A stretch of 64,000 bases of DNA from contig JASFAU010000001.1 of NCBI GenBank assembly GCA_039704465.1, positions 434,001 to 498,000 of the forward strand, written 5' to 3'. The stretch comes from Plasmodiophora brassicae (Eukaryota > Endomyxa > Phytomyxea > Plasmodiophorida > Plasmodiophoridae). The notes below the pieces were generated by a model. It saw only the letters and a list, made by a program, of their open reading frames with translations, did not search any database and had not been told where the DNA came from. Below, piece after piece: positions 10,168 through 19,733 of this stretch; position 1 is the first letter of the stretch; each line of letters opens with the position of its first letter. The position numbers and the translations under genes are program-made.

Positions 10168-11353
10168 ATGCCGCTGCCATGGCTGTTTCCATTGCTGCTG
10201 TCGATGTACGTCCCGGAGCCTGCCGCAGCCATGGCTGGAGTCGTGATGGCTGGGGACGGGGAGTACAACGCCGCGTCTAGCGGCCAAGCGCACTCGTTGA
10301 TGCTGATGCTGCCGGAGATCTTGGACGATGTGCGCAGTCGACGGGGCCCGGTCACGATCGCCGACTACGGCTGTTCACAAGTTCGGTGTAACCATGCGGT
10401 CCGGTTCGTCTATGTTGATTTGCGTCATACAGGGCCGGACATCCCTGACCATCTTCGAGAGCATTCTACACGCCTGTCCTGGTCAAAGCTTCACAATGTT
10501 CCTGATCGACCAACCTGGGAACGACTGGGCCACGACTCGCCAGATGTTTTCCAATTGGCCTGTGGAGCCATCAACTTCTACGTGCTTCACGTCTCGTCAC
10601 GACATCGAGGCAGCCCTGGCTGAAAGCAACCCGTCTCCTATCCGAATCTTCCTGTGCGGCATTTCGTTCTTCGAGCAGGTGCTTCCCGATGGAATTCTCG
10701 ACATCGCCATATCCGGATCGGCTCTGCAATGGCTATCGCAGCGTCCCCATATCGGTGCTGAAATCGGCTTTCTGGGCGGCACGACGTTTCGGTCGCTACC
10801 GCAAGAGAGTCGGATTGGCGTCGAGGATGCCGCTGCTCAGGACTGGGAACGTATTCTACGACACCGCAACCGTGAGACGAAACCTGGGGCCCGCATGTTC
10901 TATGTCATTCCGGGCTACAACATCTTGTCGACGTATTGCCCGTTCACCTGGCATGACTATTCGAGTTTTATGGAACGAACGCTAACCGAACTTCTCAGTA
11001 GTGGAACAATCACGCATGAGCAGTCTTTCAATGCGGTCCAGGCGGTCTACTTCCGATCGAATGCCGAGTTCGAGGCGCCCTTCTACGCAGGACACCCGGC
11101 CGTTGACGGGATGTCGCTGTTGCGCATCGATTGGCGGACGTTCCAGAACACGGATTGGGATGACGACCCCGACACGTTCGCGTGGAACTACCGTCGTTCT
11201 CTTCTGGCTGTCGTAAGCAATATCTGGCAGACGGCGTTCCCCGAGCACGTCACCACATTGCTGCGGGAGCGCCTGCTCGACGATATCAAAACCAACCCGC
11301 TGGTGTACAAGGACAACTGGCTTCAGGCATACGTCACCATCGCGAAACACTGA
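10168..11353 (+). CDS. Secreted SABATH-type carboxyl methyltransferase
   Basis: Exons 10168-10380 and 10433-11353 (52-base intron) sum to 1134 bases, giving 377 residues. The first about 22 residues form a signal peptide (MPLPWLFPLLLSMYVPEPAA). The SABATH signatures follow. GDGEYNAASSGQ corresponds to the substrate/SAM entry motif. IADYGCSQGRTSLTIFESI, formed across the intron, is the SAM-binding motif. LIDQPGNDW matches the DLPxNDF motif and SGSALQWLSQRP matches SYSLHWLS. The remainder covers the whole domain to the C-terminus. SABATH enzymes transfer a methyl group from SAM to carboxyl groups of small acids such as salicylate, benzoate or jasmonate. Secreted members of this family are known from Plasmodiophora brassicae (PbBSMT). 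Whether this is that gene or a paralogue I cannot say. Confidence 0.85.
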
Positions 11354-11393
11354 TGATTGGTATTGGTACACTGTCATTTCACCGTATCATGCG

Positions 11394-14008
11394 TCAGGTC
11401 ATCGACGGGTGCGGGCGCGAAGGTAGCTGGGGAACTAGGACCGGGTCCAGCAGGCCGACAGGCACGCGTGACAGCAGGACGATTGCAGCGCGGCGGAATC
11501 GCTCCTGGACGGCGCGATAGTTGAATGCCAGGCCACCCAGGTCGACCGTTGGGTCCAGCGGGTCGTCGACGCACAGCATGCCTTGCGGGAACGGCACCTT
11601 CCACTCCTATGCCAAGCAAGCGTGATTCGTTGGGCTGCAGCAGCATCGAATCGGATACCGCACTAGGTATTTACCCTGGGGTAAAGAATCTGTTCGCCGC
11701 CGACCGAGATACAGTACAGGTCGTAGTCAAAGTTCATGCCATAATGCACGAAGAACGACTGCAAACAGCGCCCTAGCGAGGTCGCGCAATCGACAACGTT
11801 CAACTAGGGTACTACAGGGTTACTGTCGCAGATCTCCAGATCGATCGTCCCCGTACATACCCTGAGATGCACCAGGACAAGAGTCTGAAGCAGGGCCGGA
11901 AACAGGCCGCCGGTTGACGGGAACTTCAGGCCGTGCATGAACAGGAAGTACTTGAGGTACAGGAGAAGCGGGCGAAACATAGGGTACTGATACTGAGCGT
12001 TCATCGCAAACGCCAACGCAGTCGACACCTGTGGTGCGTTCCATGTAACGTGCACGACGATGGCAGCATGGTGGCGGACGCGTAATTCGAGGACGGGTCC
12101 ATCCCCGTTAGCGATGATGAACACGTTGAAAAACATCGCGTCTTGCGAGGTGATGACAGCGGCCAGCGTTTCCAAGCCGCGGTACGGCAGCACAACAGGG
12201 TCCGCGTTGACGATGACGAGGTCCAGGTTGCTCATAGGCGCGTACAAATTGAGGCCGGCCGCGGTAGACCCGGACACGACGAGCGAACACTGACGGCAGC
12301 ACGCTGCGACATGCGCTTCAACCTGCTTCCGGATACGGTCCCTGATGACATTGTCGATGCTCAGCTGGGCGTCCGTGTTCCTGACGAAAGACAGCAGCTC
12401 GTTGCCCAAGAACGTATCCGAGTAGCTGCCTGGCATGGGAACGGTGTAGAATATGACCGGGCGTTGCAGGTAGCCTTCGGGTACACGAATGACCTGGTAC
12501 TGATGATGATCAAGGTTCGCCCCTGGCGTTGCAACACAGACAGTGCCAAGCGTCACCACATCCTTGTCAGGTCGTAACGGTTCCGATGAGGCTGGCGTGG
12601 TCGTGTCTGGAGCGCTGCTGTTCTCAGCTTGTACCTCAACTGCACAGGGAAATGCTGCTAAAACCGTGCCATCTTCCATTGTTCTGGGCTCATCGATTGC
12701 TGGGACAGCATCCGGTTCTCCTGTAGCGTTGATCTCCTGCTGCAACACAACGGTGCAAGAGTCCTCGGACGCCGTTAGGGGTACGGTCTCGGCAGGTGGG
12801 AATGAAGCAGGCAGGTCGGCCTCTGCCCTAGTAGTGGCGTTCCCATTTGCAGAGGTTTGCTGCTGCGGCAATGGTGACACCAAACCGGATGACGCCGCCG
12901 GAATGGACGAAACGGCCTCCCTCGGTTCGTCGTCGGTTGCATTAACCGGTGGCCGTGGGGCGGTTCCTTGCTGACGATGCTTCTTCCTCTTCTTCTTGTT
13001 GCGTCGTTTCTTCTTCGATTCTTCTGCACCATTGGATCCGTCCGCTAATAGCCCACAGGAGATGTCAGGAGGGAACACGTAGTTGATCCTGTCAGTGAGG
13101 GCCGACAGGCGCCACCCAGCCACTTGGAACACGTCGTGTGCGATTGCGGCGTACCGCGCCAAGGATTTATGATCGCGGCCGCAATCCCAAACAAGTTTCA
13201 AGGACAGGACGTAATCGTGGTTCATTTCAGGTATGTCCGCTGCCGTCGCCGTCCACTCCACAAGCTTCCTTATCCCGTCGATCGCATCCGATAAGCGGTC
13301 CACAAGGTTCAGCCACTCGTGATGAGTGGCGATCAGCGATTCGACCATAGAATACGAGGCGGCCACCTGTTCGGCAGTGCGTTCTGCCGCGACTCGAATG
13401 GATTTCGCGTTGACATCGGCGTCTGCCCAGAATTGCAGAGCGGGGATATCGACAGTTTGGGAATCCCGGAGGGCTAACACGTTGACGCACGGCTTGACGT
13501 TGTGAACTCGGCGCTCTGCGATCACGTGCTCCCTGAAGGGGTCGGCGTCATCATCGGGAATGCCCTTGAACTGTGTTTGCGAGAGGCGGACAAGCGCGCG
13601 GACGATCTCGTCATCAGTCTTCTCAACGGCCGCGACATCGTTGCCGTCACACAGGCTGCGGATACGCTCCAGCGCCGCTTGTTTCATGGACAGGATGTCG
13701 TACACGTTCGACATCATGTAGAATTCGTACGTCGACAGGACAGCCTGGAACTCAAGAACTCGACGGCGTGACGAAGAACGTCGTTCAAGGTCGGCGATCG
13801 ATTTGTCACTGTAGGTGTCATCCTGCATCGATAGGTTCAGCATCGCGGATCCAGGAAACTGTCCAGGCATGGCAGCGATTCGCTCCGCCTCACACAGCAT
13901 CACACGAATCTGCTCGAGCTCGACGACGCCGTCGCGCAGGGCGCCCGGCGGCACAGCAGGCCCGCCAGCGGTCCGGTGACTCCCACCCGGCCTACCAGCA
14001 CACGTCAC
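11394..14008 (-). CDS. TRF4/PAPD5-class nucleotidyltransferase, probably inactive
   Basis: Exons (minus) 14008-11824, 11772-11675 and 11606-11394 sum to 2496 bases, giving 831 residues. The N-terminal half has helical segments, a Lys-rich patch (KKKRRNKKKRKK) and a low-complexity linker. The C-terminal half is a non-canonical poly(A) polymerase core: VSGSTAAGLNLYAPMSNLDL, the central domain (LLLYLKYFLFMHGLKFPSTGG), YGMNFDYDLYCISV built across intron 1, and MLCVDDPLDPTVDLGG across intron 2. In active enzymes the first motif ends in D-x-D and a third Asp sits in a VDISFN-like strand. Here they read NLD and VVHVTWN. Two of the three metal-binding aspartates therefore appear lost. Its end lies 40 bases from the end of the convergent methyltransferase gene. 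Confidence 0.8.
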
Positions 14009-14382
14009 CTCAGAACGGCGGAAACAGGAATACGGACGTCACGCGTACAAGAAGCCTTCGACGGCGCATGAGCACACGATCCACGCTACAGACGCCCGCC
14101 AGAACGAGACCATCTCTCTGGGTCTGGGCCAGCGACCAGGCGGAGAGGCAATGATTCGCCGTGCTATTTTTGACGTCCGGGGACTTCACGGCAGCCGCCG
14201 TCGGGGTCGGCACTGCCCCGAACGGCGCTGCCCCGTTTTTCCGCATCAGGGCCAGGCGCGAAGCTTGCGACGTGCGACAGGTCGTGTTGCTTTTGGACAG
14301 TGGACTGCCGTGCGCGTGCGGCATCGCTCGACAATGTATTCACACACGTTTTGGGGATGGCGCGCGCGCGCTCTGATGCGGT
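14009..14382. other. Intergenic region
   Basis: 5' flank of the nucleotidyltransferase gene. Small open frames exist on both strands (for example 14161-14376 +), but none has a motif or splice partner I can support. Confidence 0.3.
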
Positions 14383-14964
14383 TCACCCATTGCGGCGCAT
14401 GATGCCGACGACGATGGCGGCGGTGACGGCGACGACGGTGGCGGCGACGGAGACCTGAACGGCGGTGCGCTTCTGGTCGTCGGTCATGTCGGGGAGCATG
14501 GACCCGACGGCGTCGCGGACGGTGCGGGCGACGGCGGCGGTTTCGTTGACGGCCTGGCGGAGGACGCCGTCCTCGCTGACCATCTGTTGGACCTCGTCGG
14601 CCACTTTCTGCAACGCAGCGGACACCTCGCGCGTCTCCTTCCCGATCTGGTTGATGACCTTGTCGGTGCGCTTGCTGACGTCGACGACGACCTTGCCGGC
14701 CTCGCGGACGGCCTCGTTGCTCTGGCGGACCACTTCCGTGATCTTCTCCGTCATCACGCGGTGGTTCTCCTCGACGGCCTCCACCAGCTTCGAGCGCACC
14801 TGCTCCCGGTCGTTGACGTCGTCGTCGTCGACCACCGAGTACGCGTCGATCGACGCCAGGTCTTCCGAGCGTCGATCCGCGTCCGACCCGTAATGGGCCG
14901 CGATCGATGTCGCCGCCTCGGACGGCGTCCCCGTCGAATCCGTGTCTTTCACCGCGCGCTCCAT
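14383..14964 (-). CDS. Tail-anchored coiled-coil protein
   Basis: Intact 193-residue frame. Residues 1-60 are acidic and polar; 60-150 form heptad-rich helices (VRSKLVEAVEENHRVMTEKI, VVRQSNEAVREAGKVVVDV). Near the end is one hydrophobic segment (VQVSVAATVVAVTAAIVVGI) followed by MRRNG. This is the layout of a C-terminally anchored membrane protein facing the cytosol. It resembles SNARE-like or organelle-tethering proteins in shape only; no family signature is visible. Confidence 0.7.
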   Translation of the reverse strand: MERAVKDTDSTGTPSEAATSIAAHYGSDADRRSEDLASIDAYSVVDDDDVNDREQVRSKLVEAVEENHRVMTEKITEVVRQSNEAVREAGKVVVDVSKRTDKVINQIGKETREVSAALQKVADEVQQMVSEDGVLRQAVNETAAVARTVRDAVGSMLPDMTDDQKRTAVQVSVAATVVAVTAAIVVGIMRRNG

Positions 14965-15039
14965 TCGCTACAAATCGATCTCGTTATGACGACTGGCGGC
15001 CGGATGTAGCGCTCGGCCGATCCGCGCCAGCGGCGTGAC

Positions 15040-16085
15040 TCACGACACCGGCCGGCGAGAGAGGAGGTCGCGCGCGCGCTCTGACCCACCTGCTGGTGCC
15101 GACATGGTCGCCCTTCGTCTCAGTTCGTCGCTGCTGTACTCGGCGATTTCCGTCAGCTGGAACCGGTCCGTGATCTCGGCGAGGCGGCTCAGCGCGTCGT
15201 CCAGCAGCGTACGTCGTTGCGCTGCCCGGCAGATTGTCGTGAACGGCAAACGGATCGCGCCGTTCTCCAGGATGGCGCTATCCAGGCGTCGGGTCGCTTC
15301 GATGTCGTCCTGCGTGCTGTCGGCAATCTTCTTCGTCTCCTCGGCATCGCCAACGTCCTAAAACGGAAAGCTCAGTGATCGCCGGTTGCGTTCATGCTGC
15401 CGCAACCTCCATCATGGTGATGAACTCGTCGACGGTAACGCCGCTGTCGGACGCTTTGCCGATCTTGGCCAGCAGGCTGTCGACGTCGGCGTCGGTGGCA
15501 TGCATGCCGACCATGTGGAGTGTTCTGCGAACATCGGCCCGTTCGAGCCGGCCCTTGTTGCTCTGGTCGAGCAGGGCAAACAGGTCGCTGAGCTGGCGGC
15601 GACGAACCCATCTCCTTCTCTTCTCCGCCCGGGCTTGCCCTGCAATCTCCTCCGGCGTCGCCTCAGGTTGAGTCTTCTTCACTTTGGCATTCGGCCCTTT
15701 CCAACGCCGCTCTCTGCCGCTGTTTGCCAGTCGCTGTGCCACCATGTCGCTGTAGAGTAGCCTGGTGCATGATTAGCGTTGAGCGTTAACGTATACCCCT
15801 GTGGGATGCCGACCTGCAGAACTCGTCGACGTTAACGTCGTCGTACCAGGTTTTGCTGATCGTTGCGAGCAGCCGGACAAGGAATGGTTTGCCGGCCGGA
15901 ATGCCGACCATCTCGAACGTGCGGCCCAGAGCATGAGCGCTCAGCCTTCCCAATCCGTCCGTGTCGGAAAACTGGAACAGGGCGCGGGCCTCGTCGCGCG
16001 CCTGCTTTGTTACGGCATAACGCCCATGGCCATGTGAAGCCACCCATGACCTCAGCGCCGCCCGCCATTGCTGTTCATCATCCAT
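15040..16085 (-). CDS. EF-hand protein
   Basis: Exons (minus) 16085-15814, 15749-15407 and 15357-15040 sum to 933 bases, giving 310 residues. Two EF-hand pairs are visible: FQFSDTDGLGRLSAHALGRT with VNVDEFCSDM, and LLDQSNKGRLERADVRRTL with SGVTVDEFITMM. Between them is a basic linker (RRRWVRRRQ). Several canonical loop positions are replaced, so not every site may bind calcium. The C-terminal third is a charged coiled coil (EETKKIADSTQDDIEATRRL). Upstream frames at 16110-16440 could be joined to add an N-terminal extension that bypasses this ATG; I could not decide between the two starts. Confidence 0.7.
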
Positions 16086-16118
16086 GTCATCGTCAGCGGT
16101 CGGGACACCCCTAAATTA

Positions 16119-16600
16119 CTACGCTACCTTCACGCGGCCGGCCATCACTCGAGAATGTTCGTCGAACTCCATCGATTCCTCCGTTTTCCATGGGTTCCCC
16201 TTGTACCATGCCGTACGGACGCCAAGCTCACGACAAGTCGCCCTGAAGCTCAACTGGGGCGCCGTTCGATACCAGGGCCTGCTCGCATCGCGAACTGGGA
16301 GCAGGCCGTGTAGCGATATGCCATTGTCGTGCGCCATTCGCGATTTGCCTCGCGTGGGCAGGGCTGTGTCCACTGACGGCAACGACGACGTCCCTATCGA
16401 TGAACGGCACTGGTCCTGACGGTGATGTTGTGCATAACATGGCGTAGTCGACTGGCGATGGCCGCGTTCGGAAACGGAGCGTCGACGATTGGCGGCCCGC
16501 TCTAACTGAAGCGGCATCATGGCGCCACGAAGGGGATGCAACAACCCGCCGACGGGGTACCCTGGTGTGATCGCAATCTACGAATGTGTATGCAACGGGT
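16119..16600 (-). other. Unresolved stretch, possible 5' exons
   Basis: On the minus strand, pieces including YKGNPWKTEESMEFDEHS can be joined with 46- to 57-base introns to the EF-hand gene. There is no family match to confirm this, so I leave it unassigned. Confidence 0.25.
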
Positions 16601-16609
16601 GCGTTGCCG

Positions 16610-17227
16610 CTAGGACAGATCCGAGCTCAACAGTTCGGCGTCGATGGCGTCCAGCTCCGACTGAACACGACGAATCTCATCTTGGATCGCCTGGGCACCG
16701 AGCCGGGCTAACGATTTCGAACTGTGCATGCGCGTCATCGCAAGCGCCAAGCATACGCGACAGGGTGCTGGATACACCTGTTCGTGATCGGGAAGCAGGA
16801 CGGGCAGGCGCTGACGCATTCGGGATGGCGCCATTCCCCACAGTCCTGACACTGCCGCCAGCGACGTCCAATCTGATACGGCATCCGGCTGGAGGTTACC
16901 CACGATTTAGTGTTGCGACCGTGTTTGCCGATGCCGAACAGTGTGTGTGTGTGTGTGTACCATATGCAGTAGAGCGGCTCGCGGCCGCCCACGTCGGCCG
17001 ACATCATGTGTCGGATGAGGGCTAGGCATCCGCCCAGGTCGTCCTGCTTTGCGGCCATATCCAGGAGCAGTTTCGCGTTCTGGACCCGGAGGGCAGGTCA
17101 GGCCACTCTCGTTCCTGTGCGAACAGGCGCCCCCTCCCCCTACCGCATCGGTCGGCGTCCATGCCAAGATCTCCTGGGCGCACTGCTGTGCGTCGCGCCA
17201 CCCGTTCTGCTCCTCGACGTCACCCAT
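16610..17227 (-). CDS. PHD-finger protein
   Basis: Four exons (minus): 17227-17144, 17079-16961, 16888-16778 and 16721-16610. They sum to 426 bases, giving 141 residues. The PHD finger is built across intron 2: LYCICRMPYQIGRRWRQC, then QDCGEWRHPEC and ACPSC, a C4HC3 pattern with the usual Trp two residues before His. PHD fingers read histone H3 tails, often methylated Lys4. An N-terminal helical part (about 65 residues) and a C-terminal coiled coil (IQDEIRRVQSELDAIDAELL) flank it. The arrangement resembles Spp1- or ING-like small reader subunits, which is inference. Intron 2 starts with a (CA)n run at 16941-16960. Confidence 0.8.
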
Positions 17228-17390
17228 GACGGGTCGCTACTGGATATTCTCGGGGCGGTCGCACTGCCAGTGGGTGGGGTGGGGTCCCACCCCGCTCCAT
17301 TCCACCCAAAGACAAAACCGTGTGGTCGAAGGACAGGACGAACGACCAGGCAACACTAACGAACGATGTTGTGGGTGTATCAAGGTGTCC
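17228..17390. other. Intergenic region
   Basis: Short spacer upstream of the PHD gene and downstream of the Yippee gene, both on the minus strand. Confidence 0.3.
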
Positions 17391-17993
17391 CTATGCTTCC
17401 ACAGTCATGGCGCAGACGTCGTCGTCGCCGTCATCGCCGGAACCGTACAGGGCATGTCGCGATCGCCATCGGCGATGAAACCGAATGTACCGGCGTTCCA
17501 GGATATACCGCCCGACCTTATACCGTTGCGATTCGCTCATGGCGTCGACCTGCCGCAGAGCATCGCGTCAGCGCGGATGGGCTCTGGCGTCACAGGCGCA
17601 GCATTACGTAGAACCAGCCGAGTTCCATGTCGCAGTCGATGCAGAAGACGGGGCAGATCCGGTGCAAGCCTGTCATCAGGACCTGCAGTTTGGATGGGCC
17701 GAGTCGCAGATTGACCCTGCATGTGCCACGCCCCACGTCAGAAGGGTCGGCGGGAGCGGCGAAACCCAGTGTGGATCATCCTACGCGTCATCGAACAGAT
17801 AGGCGGCTCCTGACCTGGCGACGAAATTCTGTGTCGACCATATCGTCAGCGCAATCAGGGCAGGTCAGCAGCAGGCAGGCGCAGGTACCCTGGAATGCAG
17901 GTACAATTTCAGCGTCAGCGCCGTGCCACACTGGCGGCAGGAGACGAGCCTGGACCGGCCCGGGTTCAGGTACTGCTTGACGACGATCCCCAT
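17391..17993 (-). CDS. Yippee-like zinc-binding protein
   Basis: Four exons (minus): 17993-17889, 17828-17785, 17716-17608 and 17549-17391. They sum to 417 bases, giving 138 residues. The assembled protein has the Yippee pattern: CRQCGTALTLKLYLHSRNF, GAAYLFDDAVNLRLG, LMTGLHRICPVFCIDC, then ELGWFYVDAMSESQRYKVG and YILE. The two CxxC pairs are separated as in the family and every splice join falls inside a conserved block. Yippee proteins are small nuclear or cytoplasmic zinc proteins related to the CULT/MIS18 fold; YPEL5 is part of the CTLH ubiquitin ligase. A short acidic C-terminal extension is unusual. Confidence 0.85.
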
Positions 17994-18408
17994 AGAGAGG
18001 ACGACTGGCGGGCAGCGAATGCCGAAAGCGCGTACCCTCAAGTCCGTAGTGACTCGCCTGGACGGCCCGGCCGCCGCCCCCGACCGTCCGGCACGCCGCC
18101 CGCCGTCCGTCGCCGCGGCGGGTCGCGGTCATTGGGGGCGTCAGCGCTCCCGGGACAATGTATACCCATTGCGGTGATGCCCTCGGCGCTCCCCCGGGGT
18201 GGCAGTGCCCGAATCGATGGACGGTAGAGGTCATCAGGCAGGCAACGCGAGGCTGATCGGTAGAGCAGCGCCTCGCCGGGCGCACGCGCCGTCGCGAACA
18301 CGAAGAACGGGCCGAGCATGGCCCGTGGAATGAATCCGGGTCTGCCTATTTACGTCGCACCTGAATTCTATTTCGGACGCGCGTCGAACAGTCTTGCTCT
18401 CGAGCGCC
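17994..18408. other. Divergent intergenic region
   Basis: Lies between divergent starts. A 93-codon minus frame (18038-18319) has no recognisable feature and very biased Arg/Pro content, so I do not call it. Confidence 0.3.
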
Positions 18409-18704
18409 ATGGTGTCGACCTTGCCGTCATGCACGACAGTCGCTGCTCTATTCGCCATCGCCGTCGCTGCGTTATCGACTGAGGAGCCCGGCAGGGAGCC
18501 CCGTAAGGTACGGCCGCCCCCGGATCATGTCGTGTCGCGTATTCCCAACTCTCGATATGGTGGCAGCCATTCGACGTCGTCGCCTTCGTCATGATCGGCG
18601 TCCCCGTTGCGATCGTCACGATCCTGCTCACGTCCATCTGCGTCTGCTGCTGCCGGCGCCGCTCCTGCCGCCGGGACGACCGTATCCCATACGACGTCTA
18701 CTGA
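18409..18704 (+). CDS. Small type I membrane protein
   Basis: Exons 18409-18507 and 18567-18704 (59-base intron) sum to 237 bases, giving 78 residues. It has a signal peptide (CTTVAALFAIAVAALS), a very short outer segment, one membrane helix (VVAFVMIGVPVAIVTILLTS) and a Cys/Arg-rich inner tail (CVCCCRRRSCRR) ending IPYDVY. Cysteines beside the helix could be palmitoylated. No family recognised. Confidence 0.6.
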
Positions 18705-18817
18705 ATATACTGTACACTGCCCCCACCGATACGTGTTGCCGGGGCGCTCGACGACGCGCGTATGACGATCAGCAGGCGCGCGCGGGGACTCCCGAAAGGC
18801 GCCGGGCGCGGGCAGCA

Positions 18818-19706
18818 ATGGACGACGACGACGACGACGGCGACGGCAACGGCGACGTGCGCTTCCTGAAGGACATCGCCACGGGGCGCATGGTGCCCCT
18901 CGACGAGATGGAGCAACCGACCGTGTTCTGGCAGGACGCGCCCGTACGTGGCCCGCCCCCCTGGGCACCCACGCGCCGGCCGGTTTGCTGACCACCCTTC
19001 GGTGCAGGCGGTGGCGGTGGTGGCGCCCGCCGACCTGCCGATCGCCGCCCTGCACCGGGGCGACATTGTGTTCGTCACCGACTTCTCCCTGGTGTCGATC
19101 GGGCAGAGCGTGCTGCGCCTGCTGGGCGGGCAGGGCGGCAGCGGCGGCAGCGACGCCGTCCACTGCTTCATCGTCGTCGACACGGGCACCGTCTACGCCA
19201 GCGTCGCCCACGTCACCAACGCCGGCGCCTGCATCAACCTGATCTCGCAGCCGGCCGCCGGCGACGTCGCCGCCCGACGAACGCGCGGCCGCGTCTACCG
19301 GCTGACCGTCGACCTCGACGGGCGCATGGCGCGCCTGGCCGCCGATTACGCCTGCGGCCTCGTCGAAGCCAAGGTCGCGTTCGGCACCGCCAAGTCGATC
19401 ACGTCGGCGTTCAAGGACGCCAAGATCGGCGCGTTCCTGCGGCGCCGGAGCCGAACGACGACGACGACAGCGACGACGACGACGACGACGACGACGCTGG
19501 AGATGTTCTGCACCGAATTCGTCATGTCGTGCGTGCAGGCCGCCATCTACCGGCTGGACGCGTTCGATCGCCCCGAGATGGTTCGCGCCCTGGACATTGA
19601 CGGGTCGGCGTGCACGCCGATGCGCCTGGAGGGGTTCCTCAGGGACAACGCGGCCGCGTACGGCGACTGGGCCCTGATCGGGTCCTGCCTGTTCGAATAC
19701 TCATAG
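18818..19706 (+). CDS. Permuted NlpC/P60-like (YiiX-type) cysteine peptidase-fold protein
   Basis: Exons 18818-18943 and 19008-19706 sum to 825 bases, giving 274 residues. After an Asp-rich start, the fold reads HRGDIVFV, then SDAVHCFIVVD with the likely catalytic His, then an RVYRL strand. Later come FCTEFVMSCVQ with the likely catalytic Cys and TPMRLEGFL, matching the sP-x-x-L end motif. His before Cys is the circularly permuted order seen in the YaeF/YiiX branch, whose members act as amidases, thioesterases or peptidases. A Thr-rich microsatellite insert lies just before the Cys motif. No signal peptide is present. The gene ends 27 bases from the end of convergent DRC7. Confidence 0.65.
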
Positions 19707-19733
19707 GCGGGGCGCGCGTTCCTGTTGTTGGGT

